A DNA stretch of 64,000 nt from Caballeronia sp. GAFFF1 (GCF_023630705.1 NZ_JALQEM010000041.1:416671-480670), one strand, 5' to 3'. Positions 8,494-17,668 are shown, numbered from the stretch's first letter. Numbers and translations: made by a program. Notes: generated by a model from the sequence alone, not told the origin.

Positions 8494-9732
8494 TCATGAC
8501 GGGTCGTATGGGCTGTCGGACGAGCTGGTCTCGTACGCATCGCGCTTTGCGGCCGACGCATCGAGCGGCACGCGCACGCCGCGCCACATCACGCTCGAAC
8601 CGAACAGCGCAGCGAACCAGGCGAGCCACATCAGCGCGTCGCGCAGTGGAATGAGCGGCAGGTCGCGCCAGAACGCGCGCCACGACCGCGCGCTGCGCGA
8701 GTGCAGCAAGAGGCGCGCGCTGATACCGAGCGACGTGCTGATATCGACGATAGCATCAGCAGTGGATTGCGCGAGGTCCGTGCCGCTCGTGTCGAAAGAG
8801 ATCCCGAGAATCGCGCTCGTCAGAAGCCAGGGCGATGCAAACGTAATGCACAAGAAAGCGAAACCCAAGGGATTGATCGAACGGATGGTGCGCAGCCAGC
8901 GCGTCTCGCGCCGCCACAACGAAGACAGATCGTCTTCGATGACATCGGTCGTGACGACGACATCGGACAGCACCGTGCGCAAGCCGATGACGCGCGCGCG
9001 CTCGGCGAGCCAGAAATCGTCGGCAAGGCAGTCGCGCAAGGCTTCGAGGCCGCCTATCTTCCGAAGCGTCTCGCGTGTCAGCGCGAGCGTCGCGCCGAAG
9101 CCGAAGCGTCCGTAGCCGAGCGCGTTGGCGACATACACGGACGGCGCGAACCATTCGTCGATAAAGAGGCCGCCGAGTCTCGCCCAGATGCCTCCGACGC
9201 AGCGCGCCCGATAGAGGCAGGTCACGACGCCCACGCCAGGATCGGCGAGCGGCACGGTCACGCGCATCAGGTAGTCCGGTTCCACAGCGATATCGCTGTC
9301 CGCGATCACGATCACATCATGCTTCGCGTGTCGCGACAGATTGATGAGATTCGCGACCTTGCGGTTGCTGCCATGCGCCGTTGCGTCGATGACGAGTTCG
9401 ATGTCGCGCTCGGGATACGCCCGCGCGAGTCGCCGCACGACACTCGCCGCGGCATCGGACGCGCGCGCGACGCCAAAAAGAAGTTGATATGAGGGATGAG
9501 TTTGCGCGCAAAACGTTTGAAGGTTCGCGTACAGACGTGGTTCCGCGCCGCACAGCGGCTTCAGGATACTGACCGGCACGACGTGATCGGCGGTCGTGGA
9601 ATCGTCGCTTCGCAAAGGCACTGCGGTGCGCCGGCCGCCATGCAGAAGCGCAGCGAGCGCCGCATGACACGTCGCCGCGCAACACAGGCCGATGATCAGC
9701 CACATCCATGCGGGAATGAGATGCGCTGTCAT
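8494..9732 (-). CDS. hpnI: Hopanoid glycosyltransferase HpnI
   Basis: The 412-residue protein resembles ceramide glucosyltransferase family 21. It has an N-terminal membrane anchor, the conserved VSILKPLCGAEP opening, the DSD metal-binding motif near residue 145, the acceptor-site Asp cluster DCLADDFWLA and the RRETRWLRTIR motif, then C-terminal hydrophobic segments. HpnI adds N-acetylglucosamine to bacteriohopanetetrol, the step before HpnK and HpnJ. It is the first gene of the hpnIJKL operon. Squalene-hopene cyclase and early hopanoid genes are not in the window and must lie elsewhere. Confidence 0.93.
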   Translation of the reverse strand: MTAHLIPAWMWLIIGLCCAATCHAALAALLHGGRRTAVPLRSDDSTTADHVVPVSILKPLCGAEPRLYANLQTFCAQTHPSYQLLFGVARASDAAASVVRRLARAYPERDIELVIDATAHGSNRKVANLINLSRHAKHDVIVIADSDIAVEPDYLMRVTVPLADPGVGVVTCLYRARCVGGIWARLGGLFIDEWFAPSVYVANALGYGRFGFGATLALTRETLRKIGGLEALRDCLADDFWLAERARVIGLRTVLSDVVVTTDVIEDDLSSLWRRETRWLRTIRSINPLGFAFLCITFASPWLLTSAILGISFDTSGTDLAQSTADAIVDISTSLGISARLLLHSRSARSWRAFWRDLPLIPLRDALMWLAWFAALFGSSVMWRGVRVPLDASAAKRDAYETSSSDSPYDPS

Positions 9733-10022
9733 GCGTGTCTCGGCCGCATTGAGCGAAGTACGGATCGTCGCATGGCGGCTGTGACCATTGAATGACCGGT
9801 AGGCGTGGTTGAACTCGGCACCGCCCGAGCGGCTTCACCGGGACGCTTTTCGTCTGAGTGAAATCGGCAGGCTCCCCGGGATATAGTGCGTGGCTCAACC
9901 TTATGCAATGCTTAAGTAACAGCGGCTGCATGTGACCGATACCAGACGAACGGTTCGCATGCCTGGACGCGGCACGACGCTTGCACGCAATGCTCCCGTA
10001 TGCATCCAGTGGGAGATCCGAA

Positions 10023-10403
10023 ATGAAATCGAGACTTGCAGTGACTGCGCTCCTGATCGCACTGTCAGCCGGCGTTAATGTGGCCGGCGCGGCCGGCGCG
10101 GGTGGCGGCATGATCGGCGGCGCGGCGGGCGGCGCCGTGGGCGGAACGAGCGGTGCGGGCACGGGGACGAACGGCGTCAACGGACTGTCCGGCGCGACCG
10201 GCGCGAACACGTCGGGGCCGAGCAACGGCGCCGGCATGGCGCGCGGCGGCGGCATCGGCGGCGCGAACGACGGCACCATGAACGCTGCGCCGGGCCAGGG
10301 CGGCATGCAGCCGCCGGGTGCGACGCGCAACATGTCCTCCGGCGTGACGAGTCCGCAGAACACGCCTTCGCCCGGCGGCGGCGGATCACGCGGCGGATGG
10401 TAA
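10023..10403 (+). CDS. Small exported glycine-rich protein
   Basis: The 126-residue product has a Sec signal peptide (MKSRLAVTALLIALSAG, likely cut after the Ala-rich stretch near residue 27) followed by a Gly/Ala/Asn/Ser/Pro-rich, low-complexity mature part with almost no hydrophobic core. I chose the ATG at 10023 because GGAG lies 8 bases upstream. It stands alone between hpnI (divergent) and a GGDEF-type gene. A protein of similar style is encoded at 25086-25421. I do not recognise a family, and such proteins are probably disordered and periplasmic or surface exposed. Confidence 0.7.
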   Translation: MKSRLAVTALLIALSAGVNVAGAAGAGGGMIGGAAGGAVGGTSGAGTGTNGVNGLSGATGANTSGPSNGAGMARGGGIGGANDGTMNAAPGQGGMQPPGATRNMSSGVTSPQNTPSPGGGGSRGGW

Positions 10404-10424
10404 GGACGCGCTTCTAAGCTTTGG

Positions 10425-10450
10425 GCCAGCGCGGTTCGCGCCGCGCTGGC
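10425..10450 (+). terminator. Hairpin, possible terminator
   Basis: Ten-base arms GCCAGCGCGG and CCGCGCTGGC pair perfectly around a 6-base loop, 22 bases after the stop of the glycine-rich protein gene. There is no T-run after it, so it may act weakly or through Rho. Confidence 0.5.
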
Positions 10451-10557
10451 GCAACGCATCTTCGCTTCATCGGGGTCTCAATAGAGAGCCGCCAGCGGGT
10501 AGAATAGTCTGAAGTTCTCCCGCCCGACCGGGCATCCGCAAGCCGTTGCCGACACCG

Positions 10558-11493
10558 ATGCTTGTCCCTATTAAGCCTGCGAACGAAAACGAGCGCATCG
10601 CCGCGCTCCGCGCACTGAATATCCTCGATACCGCGCCGGAAGAGCGCTTCGACCGTTTGACGCGGCTCGCCAAGCGCCTGTTCGACGTGCCCATCGCACT
10701 GGTGAGTCTTGTCGACGAGAATCGCCAGTGGTTTAAGTCATGCACTGGCCTCAAGACGCGTCAAACGTCGCGCGATGTTTCGTTCTGCGCACATGCCATC
10801 GGCGGCAGCGACGTGTTGATCGTGCCCGATGCCCGCGCCGACGCGCGCTTCGACGACAATCCGCTCGTCATCGGCCCGCCGTTCATCCGCTTTTATGCGG
10901 GGTATCCGCTGAGCCTGCCCAATGGCGCGAAGCTCGGCACGCTGTGTCTCATCGACCAGCAGCCGCGCGCATTCGGCGAGGAAGACCGCCGGCTCTTGCG
11001 CGACCTCGGCCGCATGGCGGAACAGGAAATGGCCGCGCTGCAACTCGCGACCATCGACGAACTTACGTTGCTGTCCAACCGGCGCGGCTTCGAGATGCTC
11101 GCGCAGCATTCGCTGAATGTCTGCGAGCGGCTTTCGCGCGCCGCGACGCTGCTTTTGATCGACCTCGACGGGTTCCGCGAGATCAACGATACCTACGGGC
11201 ACGCCGAAGGAGACCGCGCGTTGCAGACCTTCTCCGACGTGCTGCGCGATGTGCTCGCCGAAAGCGACGTAATCGCGCGACTGAGCGGAGACAAGTTCGC
11301 CGTGCTGCTCACCGACACGAGCGCCGAAGACACCGACGAACTGATCGAGCGGCTGCGCCACGCGCTGCGTCAGCGGGAAGCGCGCGTGCATCGCGGCTAC
11401 GCGATCGGCTTCAACGCGCGGCAGACGCAGTTCGATCCGGCGCTTCATCACGGCGTGGTGGACCTGCTCGCCGAAAGCGGCTTCGACGAGTAG
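10558..11493 (+). CDS. GAF-GGDEF protein with degenerate GGDEF motif
   Basis: The 311-residue protein has a GAF domain (about 20-160) and a C-terminal GGDEF-type domain (about 165-305). The nucleotide-binding part IDLDGFREINDTYGHAEGD (from residue 201) is kept, but the signature loop reads SGDKF (243-247) instead of GG(D/E)EF, so the catalytic Glu is Lys. A diguanylate cyclase with this change is expected to be inactive or very weak. It could be a GTP- or c-di-GMP-sensing protein instead. I start at the ATG at 10558; a TTG at 10546 is possible and neither has a clear ribosome site. It is monocistronic. Confidence 0.85.
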   Translation: MLVPIKPANENERIAALRALNILDTAPEERFDRLTRLAKRLFDVPIALVSLVDENRQWFKSCTGLKTRQTSRDVSFCAHAIGGSDVLIVPDARADARFDDNPLVIGPPFIRFYAGYPLSLPNGAKLGTLCLIDQQPRAFGEEDRRLLRDLGRMAEQEMAALQLATIDELTLLSNRRGFEMLAQHSLNVCERLSRAATLLLIDLDGFREINDTYGHAEGDRALQTFSDVLRDVLAESDVIARLSGDKFAVLLTDTSAEDTDELIERLRHALRQREARVHRGYAIGFNARQTQFDPALHHGVVDLLAESGFDE

Positions 11494-11504
11494 GCCGCAG
11501 CCTG

Positions 11505-12446
11505 TCAGCCGTTTTGTTTCATGCCGTTCAACTCGGACACGACATCGAACATATGCGGCACGTATTCGTCGCCGTGGCCGAGGTTGATGCCCAGCACGTA
11601 GATCTGGCGCACGGCTTCGGCCAGAATGGCGGTCGATGAGTACGAAGCCGCAAGCTGACTATACGAGCGCATGTCCTTTGCGGCATTTCGGATTGCGAAC
11701 TGTTGTCCGCTGTCGTCGCCTTCGAGCAGATACGGAATGATGCGGTCGAAAGTCTTGCTATGCGCGCCGCTCAGACGGCACACCGCCGCGAACTCATGGA
11801 GGTTCAACTGCGCTTTCGCGGCCGTGCCGAACGCTTCAGCGAGAATCGCGCCGTTCGCCTGCGCAATGAAGTTGTGAATGAGCTTCGCGCGATAGCCCGA
11901 TCCGTGCGCGCCCAGATGATGCACCGTCTCCCCGTACGCAGCCAGGAGCGGCCGCACGCGATCGAGCACCGCTGCATCACCGCCTACCAGCACGTTGAGC
12001 CGGCCCTCGCGCGCTTCCTTCGGCGTGCGGTTCACGGGCGCATCGAGGAACGCCGCGCCCTTCTCGCCGAATGCGCTGGCCGCTTCGGCGGCGAAGTCGG
12101 CATCGGCCGTCGTGCTGTCGATCACGATCAGACCGTCGTGCGCGCCCGCAAGCAGGCCATCTTCGCGAAACACGGCATCACGCACGTGGGGCGTGCCCGT
12201 GACGCATACGATCACCACATCGACGTTGCGCGCGAGCTCGGCGGCGCTGCCGAGTTCGGTCGCGCCCTGCGCGACCAGTTCTTCGAGCGCCTGACGGCTG
12301 CGGTGCCCGACCACCGAGAGCTTGAATCCTTTCTTCATCACCTGTGAGGCGATGGCGCTGCCCATCAGTCCCAGTCCGATCATGCCGACGCGTTCGATGC
12401 GCGCCGCAGATGCCGTTTCGTTCAGGCTCATGTTGTTCGTGTCCAT
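11505..12446 (-). CDS. NAD(P)-binding 3-hydroxyisobutyrate dehydrogenase-like reductase
   Basis: The 313-residue protein is a beta-hydroxyacid dehydrogenase (HIBADH/GarR/GlxR superfamily). It has a Rossmann motif GLGLMG near residue 24, a substrate-site stretch DAPVNRTPKEAREG where DAPVSGG is usual, and a catalytic Lys in GSGYRAKLIHN. Family members interconvert 3-hydroxyacids and semialdehydes, for example tartronate semialdehyde and glycerate. It is the last gene of the sugar-acid operon, 11 bases after the FMN dehydrogenase gene. A tartronate-semialdehyde-reductase role is plausible but unproven. MDTNN (12446) is my start; MSLNE (12431) is the alternative. Confidence 0.85.
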   Translation of the reverse strand: MDTNNMSLNETASAARIERVGMIGLGLMGSAIASQVMKKGFKLSVVGHRSRQALEELVAQGATELGSAAELARNVDVVIVCVTGTPHVRDAVFREDGLLAGAHDGLIVIDSTTADADFAAEAASAFGEKGAAFLDAPVNRTPKEAREGRLNVLVGGDAAVLDRVRPLLAAYGETVHHLGAHGSGYRAKLIHNFIAQANGAILAEAFGTAAKAQLNLHEFAAVCRLSGAHSKTFDRIIPYLLEGDDSGQQFAIRNAAKDMRSYSQLAASYSSTAILAEAVRQIYVLGINLGHGDEYVPHMFDVVSELNGMKQNG

Positions 12447-12457
12447 TGACGTTACGC

Positions 12458-13693
12458 TCAGAGGGTGACAGCTTCCTGGATCGGTTGCGGCGCGCGTGCC
12501 TGCATCGGCTCTGCGTTGCGCCGGGTCCATTGCAGATAGCGCGTATCCAGTTCGTCCATGCTCTTGCAACCCAGTAGACCGATGACGCGATCCACTTCCG
12601 TCTTCAATATTTCGATGGCGCGGTCCACGCCCGCGCGACCGCCCGCCGCGAGGCCCCACGTCGTCGCGCGACCGAGGAGTACCGCATCCGCGCCGAGCGC
12701 CATCGCCTTCACGATGTCGGAGCCGCGCCGGAAGCCGCCATCGAGCATCACGGCAAGACGCCCGTTCACTTCGGCGACGACTTCGGGCAGCACTTCCAGC
12801 GCCGCCACCGATCCGTCGAGTTGCCGCCCGCCGTGATTCGAGAGCACGATGCCGTCCGCGCCCACCGACACGGCGCGCGCCGCGTCTTCCGGATGAATGA
12901 GACCCTTGATGATGAGCCGCCCCGGCCAGCGATCACGCAGCCAGCGGATATCGTTCCACGACAGCGAAGGATCGAGTTCCTTCGCGAGCGCCGAGGCCGC
13001 GCCGCGCACGCTGTCCTGCCCCGGCGGCAGCAGATCGCCGAGATTCGCGAACTTCGGCATGCCGCCGGGCCACAGCACATCCATCATCCAGCGCGGATGC
13101 GCGAGCACGTCGAGCGTATTGCGCAGATCGAGCTTCAGCGGACGCGCGTAGTTGCGCAGGTCCCATTCACGCTTGCCATAGATCGCGCTGTCGGTGGTGA
13201 CGACGAGCGCCTCGACTTGCGCATGCTTCGCGCGTTCGGCCAGCTTCGCGACGAAGTCCCGCGTGCGATACATGTACACCTGCATCCACACGCGCCCGCC
13301 TGCACTGGCCACCACGCGTTCGAGCGGCACCGTCGAGGCATTGCTGAGAATGAATGGAATGCCTGCGGCGGCAGCCGCGCTTGCAAGCGCGATATCGCCT
13401 TCGCGCGAGAGCAGACCGCTGAAACCCGTCGGCCCGATCATGAACGGCGCAGCGCTGCGTCGCCCGAAGAGATCGATTCCGATGTCCCGCTTCGATACAT
13501 CCACCAGTGAACGCGGCCTGAAAGCGATATCCGCGAACACCGAGCGATTGCGCAGCAGCGTGGCTTCCTCTTCCGCGCCGCCTTCCACGTACTCGAAACA
13601 GAAGTTGGGCACGCGCCGCTGCGCCATGCCGCGAAGCTCCTCGATGCTGTGCGCGCGGCGCGGATCGTTACCCGTATAAAGACGACGTTGCAC
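12458..13693 (-). CDS. FMN-dependent alpha-hydroxyacid dehydrogenase (LldD/MdlB family)
   Basis: The 411-residue protein is a full-length FMN-dependent 2-hydroxyacid oxidase/dehydrogenase: YVEGGAEEE near the N-terminus, SNAST in the FMN site, the catalytic His in SNHGGRQLDG (about 280) and MDGGFRRGSDIVKA in the FMN phosphate site. It oxidises an L-2-hydroxyacid (lactate, glycolate or mandelate type) to the 2-oxoacid. It starts with GTG at 13693, with GGAG 7 bases upstream. Its place in a sugar-acid operon suggests an unusual hydroxyacid such as glycolate or a sugar-derived acid. The substrate cannot be read from the sequence. Confidence 0.9.
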   Translation of the reverse strand: MQRRLYTGNDPRRAHSIEELRGMAQRRVPNFCFEYVEGGAEEEATLLRNRSVFADIAFRPRSLVDVSKRDIGIDLFGRRSAAPFMIGPTGFSGLLSREGDIALASAAAAAGIPFILSNASTVPLERVVASAGGRVWMQVYMYRTRDFVAKLAERAKHAQVEALVVTTDSAIYGKREWDLRNYARPLKLDLRNTLDVLAHPRWMMDVLWPGGMPKFANLGDLLPPGQDSVRGAASALAKELDPSLSWNDIRWLRDRWPGRLIIKGLIHPEDAARAVSVGADGIVLSNHGGRQLDGSVAALEVLPEVVAEVNGRLAVMLDGGFRRGSDIVKAMALGADAVLLGRATTWGLAAGGRAGVDRAIEILKTEVDRVIGLLGCKSMDELDTRYLQWTRRNAEPMQARAPQPIQEAVTL

Positions 13694-13718
13694 TACTGCT
13701 CTCCTGCTTCATTCCCGG

Positions 13719-15023
13719 TTATACCGGCAGCTTGCGTTGATAGTTGATGTTGAGTACCGACAGCACCTGGAACACGGCCACCGCAACGAAGAACATCAAC
13801 GCGAGGAAATACGAGCCCGTCGTCTGCACGATATAGCCGATGAAGATCGGCACGAAGATGCCCGCGATATTGCCCACGAAGTTCATGATGCCGTTGAGCG
13901 TGCCGGTGCGCGCACGCGTCGCGAGCATCGCGGGCGTCGCCCAGTTGCAGCCGCCGTTCCAGCGCAGGAAGAACAGCGCGACGCACAGCAGCGTCACGAC
14001 CAGGAACGGTGTCTTCACGAAGGCGACGCCGAGCATCGACAACGCGACGGCCGCCGCGCCGATAATCATCATCGAGCGATACACGACGTTCGCGCCCGCG
14101 CCCGACGCCTTCCACTTGTCGGCGAGCTGACCGCCAAGCACTTCGCCCACGAAGCCGCAGAAGAAGATCAGGAACGTCGCGCCACCCAGCGACTTCAGAT
14201 CGAAGCCGTGGACCTTGAAGAGATACGTCGGCAGCCAGGTCATCAGCCCGAAGAAAATCAGGTTGGTGCAGGTATGGCTCAGGCACATGCCCCACACGGA
14301 CCGGTACGCGAAGAAGCGAAACAGCGATCCGCCCGCCGCGACCTTCGGCTCGTTCGCGTCTTCCTCGGCGTGCGCGCGCTCGATGTACGCGGCCTCTTCC
14401 TCGCTGATCGACGGATGCTCGCGCGGCGTATTGCGGATATACCACCACGCCCACACGCCGCACAGTATCGTGCCGACGCCCGCGACCACGAAGGCTGCGC
14501 GCCAGGAGCCGAGCACCGTCATCAGCGTTGCCACGACGATTGCGCCGACGCCCGAACCGAGCGCGCTGCCGCCATCCAGCAGCGCCGCGCCGCGCGTCTT
14601 TTCGTTCTGCGTGAGCCACAGCGCATTCAGCTTGCCGCCGCCCGGATAGATCGGCGCTTCCGTCACGCCGAGGCCGAGGCGCGTCAACAGCAGCAGGAAC
14701 CAGCCGGTACTGAGCGCGCCGAGCGCCTGAAAAAAGCCCCAGCCGACGGTGGCGACCGCGATCAGCGCGCGCGGCTTCAGGCGGTCCGCCAGCATGCCCG
14801 ACGGGACCTGCATGAACAGATACGTCCAGAAAAAGGAGCTCAGGATGAGACCCTGCCGTTCCGGCGTCAGGCTGAACTCCTGCGAGATGGCGGGCATCGC
14901 GACCGAAAGCGCCGCACGGTCGATGTAGTTGATGGACACGAGCGTCAGCAGCAGAAGGAAAATCCTCCACCGCACATTCGTCATCTTCACGGCTTGCACA
15001 CGACTACTGCTGGACACATCCAT
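13719..15023 (-). CDS. MFS sugar-acid transporter (anion:cation symporter family)
   Basis: The 434-residue protein has 12 predicted membrane segments and the ACS-family signature SINYIDRAALSVAMPAI at the first helix, as in glucarate, galactarate and galactonate transporters (GudP/GarP/DgoT). A central cytoplasmic loop lies near residue 220 (ISEEEAAYIERAHAEED). The ATG at 15023 is preceded by TAGGAG. It sits between the L-KDA-dehydratase-like gene and the FMN dehydrogenase gene. It very probably imports the acid sugar that the operon degrades. Confidence 0.9.
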   Translation of the reverse strand: MDVSSSSRVQAVKMTNVRWRIFLLLLTLVSINYIDRAALSVAMPAISQEFSLTPERQGLILSSFFWTYLFMQVPSGMLADRLKPRALIAVATVGWGFFQALGALSTGWFLLLLTRLGLGVTEAPIYPGGGKLNALWLTQNEKTRGAALLDGGSALGSGVGAIVVATLMTVLGSWRAAFVVAGVGTILCGVWAWWYIRNTPREHPSISEEEAAYIERAHAEEDANEPKVAAGGSLFRFFAYRSVWGMCLSHTCTNLIFFGLMTWLPTYLFKVHGFDLKSLGGATFLIFFCGFVGEVLGGQLADKWKASGAGANVVYRSMMIIGAAAVALSMLGVAFVKTPFLVVTLLCVALFFLRWNGGCNWATPAMLATRARTGTLNGIMNFVGNIAGIFVPIFIGYIVQTTGSYFLALMFFVAVAVFQVLSVLNINYQRKLPV

Positions 15024-15090
15024 TGTCCGTCTCCTAACCAGTCTTATATTTCAGGCGAGCGGAATCGCTCGCTCGTCTTGCGTGAATGCT

Positions 15091-16014
15091 TCAGTGGCCC
15101 CAGCGCAGCACCAGCGGATCGAGCCGGCGCGCGACTTCGAGCAAGCCTTCGCGCGTCTTCGGATGCACGGACGCAAACGGGTGACGCACCGCGTCGGAGC
15201 CGATCACGCCGCCTTCCTTCATCAAGACCTTGCAGGCCGCGAGTCCGCACTGGCGGTTCTCGTAGTTGATGAGCGGAAGCCACTGCTGATACAGCAATGC
15301 CGCCTGTTCCTTGTCGCCGCTCACGTACGCATCGACGATCTTGCGGATGCCGTCCGGATAGCCGCCGCCTGTCATCGAGCCGGTCGCGCCCGCTTCGAGG
15401 TCGGGCATCAGCGTGATGGCTTCTTCGCCGTCCCACGGACCCACGACGCTGTCGCCGCCGAGTTCGATCAGCTCGCGCAGCTTCGAGGCTGCCTGCGCCG
15501 TTTCGATCTTGAAGTACGCGACGTTCTCGATCTCGCGCGCCATGCGTGCGAGAAACGGCGCGGACAGCGGCGTGCCCGCCACCGGCGCGTCCTGAATCAT
15601 GATCGGAATGCCGATCGCATCCGACACCTTGCCGAAGAACTCGAAGATGCCCTTTTCGGTCACGCGGATGGTCGCGCCGTGATACGGCGGCATGATCATG
15701 ACCATCGCCGCGCCCGCATCCTGCGCAGCGCGGCTGCGGCGCGCGCAAACGTCGGTGCTGAAATGCGTCGTCGTGACGATCACCGGCACGCGGCCGGCCA
15801 CATGCTCCAGCACAACGCGCATCACCGTGTCGCGCTCGTCATCGGACAAAGCGAACTGCTCGGAGAAGTTGGCCAGAATGCACAGGCCGTTGGAACCGGC
15901 ATCGATCATGAAATCGACGCAACGCTTCTGACCTTCGAGATCGAGTTGTCCCGACTCGTCGAAAATCGTAGGAACAACGGGAAAGACACCGCGGTATGAG
16001 GTCGTATTGTTCAT
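15091..16014 (-). CDS. DHDPS-family dehydratase, L-2-keto-3-deoxyarabonate dehydratase-like
   Basis: The 307-residue protein belongs to the DHDPS/NAL class I lyase family. The Schiff-base Lys is in VAYFKIET (K169). The general-acid Tyr normally found in YNxP is absent: the segment reads MIQDAP (139-144). From memory, stretches such as FPVVPTIFDE and WDGEEAITLMPDLEAGATG closely match L-2-keto-3-deoxyarabonate dehydratase of the oxidative L-arabinose pathway, which yields alpha-ketoglutarate semialdehyde. It lies just after the GarD-like gene in the operon. Alternatives are a KDG dehydratase or a 2-keto-3-deoxy acid aldolase. Confidence 0.85.
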   Translation of the reverse strand: MNNTTSYRGVFPVVPTIFDESGQLDLEGQKRCVDFMIDAGSNGLCILANFSEQFALSDDERDTVMRVVLEHVAGRVPVIVTTTHFSTDVCARRSRAAQDAGAAMVMIMPPYHGATIRVTEKGIFEFFGKVSDAIGIPIMIQDAPVAGTPLSAPFLARMAREIENVAYFKIETAQAASKLRELIELGGDSVVGPWDGEEAITLMPDLEAGATGSMTGGGYPDGIRKIVDAYVSGDKEQAALLYQQWLPLINYENRQCGLAACKVLMKEGGVIGSDAVRHPFASVHPKTREGLLEVARRLDPLVLRWGH

Positions 16015-16072
16015 AGTTAGGAATGCGATGGTTAAGGGTTGAGTACCGGATGTACCGGACTTCCATGCGCCT

Positions 16073-17647
16073 TCAGGTGATCGCGCCGATTTGCCAGGGC
16101 ACGAATTCGTTCTGGCCGTAGCCGTGATTCTCGCTGCGGGTGCGCTCGCCCGATGCCGTGTCGAGCATCAGCTTGAAGAGGGCTTCGCCCATTTCCTCGA
16201 TGCTCTTCTCGCCGCTCAGGATCGGGCCGCAGTTCAGGTCCATGTCTTCCTGCTGGCGGTTCCAGAGCGCGTCGTTCGTCGCGATCTTGAGCGAAGGCGA
16301 CGGCGCGCAGCCGTAGGCCGAGCCGCGTCCCGTCGTGAAGCAGATGAGGTTCGCGCCGCCTGCGACCTGCCCTGTCGCGGAGATCGGGTCGTAGCCGGGC
16401 GTGTCCATGAACACAAGGCCCTTTGCGTCGACGCGTTGTGCGTATTCGTAGACTTCGACGAGATTCGTATTGCCCGCCTTCGCGATGCCGCCGAGCGACT
16501 TTTCGAGCACGGTCGTCAAGCCGCCGGCCTTGTTGCCCGCCGACGGATTGTTGTTCATCGCGGCGCGGTTGCGCGCGCAATAGTCTTCCCACCAGTGGAT
16601 GCGCGCGACGAGCTGCTCGCCGACCTCGCGATTGATCGCGCGGCGCGTGAGCAGATGCTCCGCGCCGTAGATCTCGGGCGTTTCGGAGAGAATCGCCGTG
16701 CCGCCGTGCGCCACGAGCAAGTCCACGGCTGCGCCGAGCGCGGGATTCGCGGAGATGCCCGAATAGCCATCCGAGCCGCCGCATTGCAGTCCGACGATCA
16801 GGTGCGATGCCGGCACCGGCTGGCGCTCCACGCGGTTCGCGGAAGCCAGCATGCCCTTCACCACCTCGATGCCGTGCGCGACCGTCTTCGCGGTGCCGCC
16901 GGTTTCCTGAATACTGAACGTCTGCAGAAACGGCGCTTCGCTGAGGCCCTGCGTCTCCAGAATGCGCGAAATCTGGTTGGTCTCGCAACCGAGCCCGATC
17001 ACGAGGACGCCCGCGAAGTTCGCGTGCGTCGCATAGCCGCCGAGCGTTCGCTGGAGCATCGCGAGCCCTTCGCCTTCGGGGTCCACCGCGCAGCCCGCGC
17101 CGTGCGTCAACGCGACGACGCCGTCCACGTTCGGATACGCTGCGAGGCTCTCGGGGTTCGTGTCGCGGCGAAAGTGGTCGGCAATCGCGCGGGCGACGGT
17201 CGCCGAGCAGTTGACCGAGGTGAGAATGCCGATGTAATTGCGCGTCGCCACGCGCCCGTCCGGACGCACGATGCCGTCGAACGTGGCGGGCGTCTGCGCG
17301 TGCTGCGTGGCGCGGGCGCTTGCGCTGAATGCGTAGTCGCGATCGAATTCGCCCATCGCGACGTTATGCGTGTGAACGTGTTCGCCCGGCGCAATGGCAC
17401 GGCTCGCGAAGCCGATGATCTGGCCGTAGCGCCGCACCGCTTCGCCTTCATTGATGGCGCGCGTCGCGATCTTGTGGCCCGGCGGAATGAGTCCGGATAC
17501 GGTGATGCCTTCGTCGGGGAGGCGCGCCCCGCCGACCAGTTGCTCTCGCGCGATGACTACGTCGTCGTCACGGTGCAGGCGAATAACGGGGGATCGCGGC
17601 CGGGCTTCGTCGAGCCGGCCAGTGATGTTCTGGCTTGCGTTCTGCAT
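16073..17647 (-). CDS. garD: GarD/UxaA family hexarate dehydratase
   Basis: The 524-residue protein has an N-terminal SAF domain (about 20-95) and the large UxaA/GarD catalytic domain. Recognisable blocks are GYVRPDGRVATRNY-like text at about 125-140, THGAGCA, GLGCETNQ, GLQCGGSDG, FTTGRGSAYGCAPSP and a C-terminal NEFVPWQ. Its length matches galactarate dehydratase GarD (about 523) better than altronate dehydratase UxaA (about 495). These enzymes use iron to dehydrate an acid sugar to a 2-keto-3-deoxy acid. It is the first gene of the operon, divergent to a LysR gene. The true substrate could be galactarate or another aldonate or aldarate. Confidence 0.85.
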   Translation of the reverse strand: MQNASQNITGRLDEARPRSPVIRLHRDDDVVIAREQLVGGARLPDEGITVSGLIPPGHKIATRAINEGEAVRRYGQIIGFASRAIAPGEHVHTHNVAMGEFDRDYAFSASARATQHAQTPATFDGIVRPDGRVATRNYIGILTSVNCSATVARAIADHFRRDTNPESLAAYPNVDGVVALTHGAGCAVDPEGEGLAMLQRTLGGYATHANFAGVLVIGLGCETNQISRILETQGLSEAPFLQTFSIQETGGTAKTVAHGIEVVKGMLASANRVERQPVPASHLIVGLQCGGSDGYSGISANPALGAAVDLLVAHGGTAILSETPEIYGAEHLLTRRAINREVGEQLVARIHWWEDYCARNRAAMNNNPSAGNKAGGLTTVLEKSLGGIAKAGNTNLVEVYEYAQRVDAKGLVFMDTPGYDPISATGQVAGGANLICFTTGRGSAYGCAPSPSLKIATNDALWNRQQEDMDLNCGPILSGEKSIEEMGEALFKLMLDTASGERTRSENHGYGQNEFVPWQIGAIT

Positions 17648-17653
17648 GATGTG

Positions 17654-17668
17654 AACCCGTTACGGGTT
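17654..17668. promoter_or_regulatory. Palindrome just upstream of garD
   Basis: The perfect 6-3-6 inverted repeat AACCCGTTACGGGTT lies 6 bases before the garD start codon and about 107 bases before the LysR start. It overlaps the likely ribosome-binding region of garD, so it could be a repressor site or a structure that limits translation. Confidence 0.35.

Noticed and set aside
13737..15269. A 510-residue plus-strand frame opposite the MFS gene
   Set aside because: Composition is His/Arg/Glu/Gln-rich with no domain; the MFS gene on the other strand explains the region.
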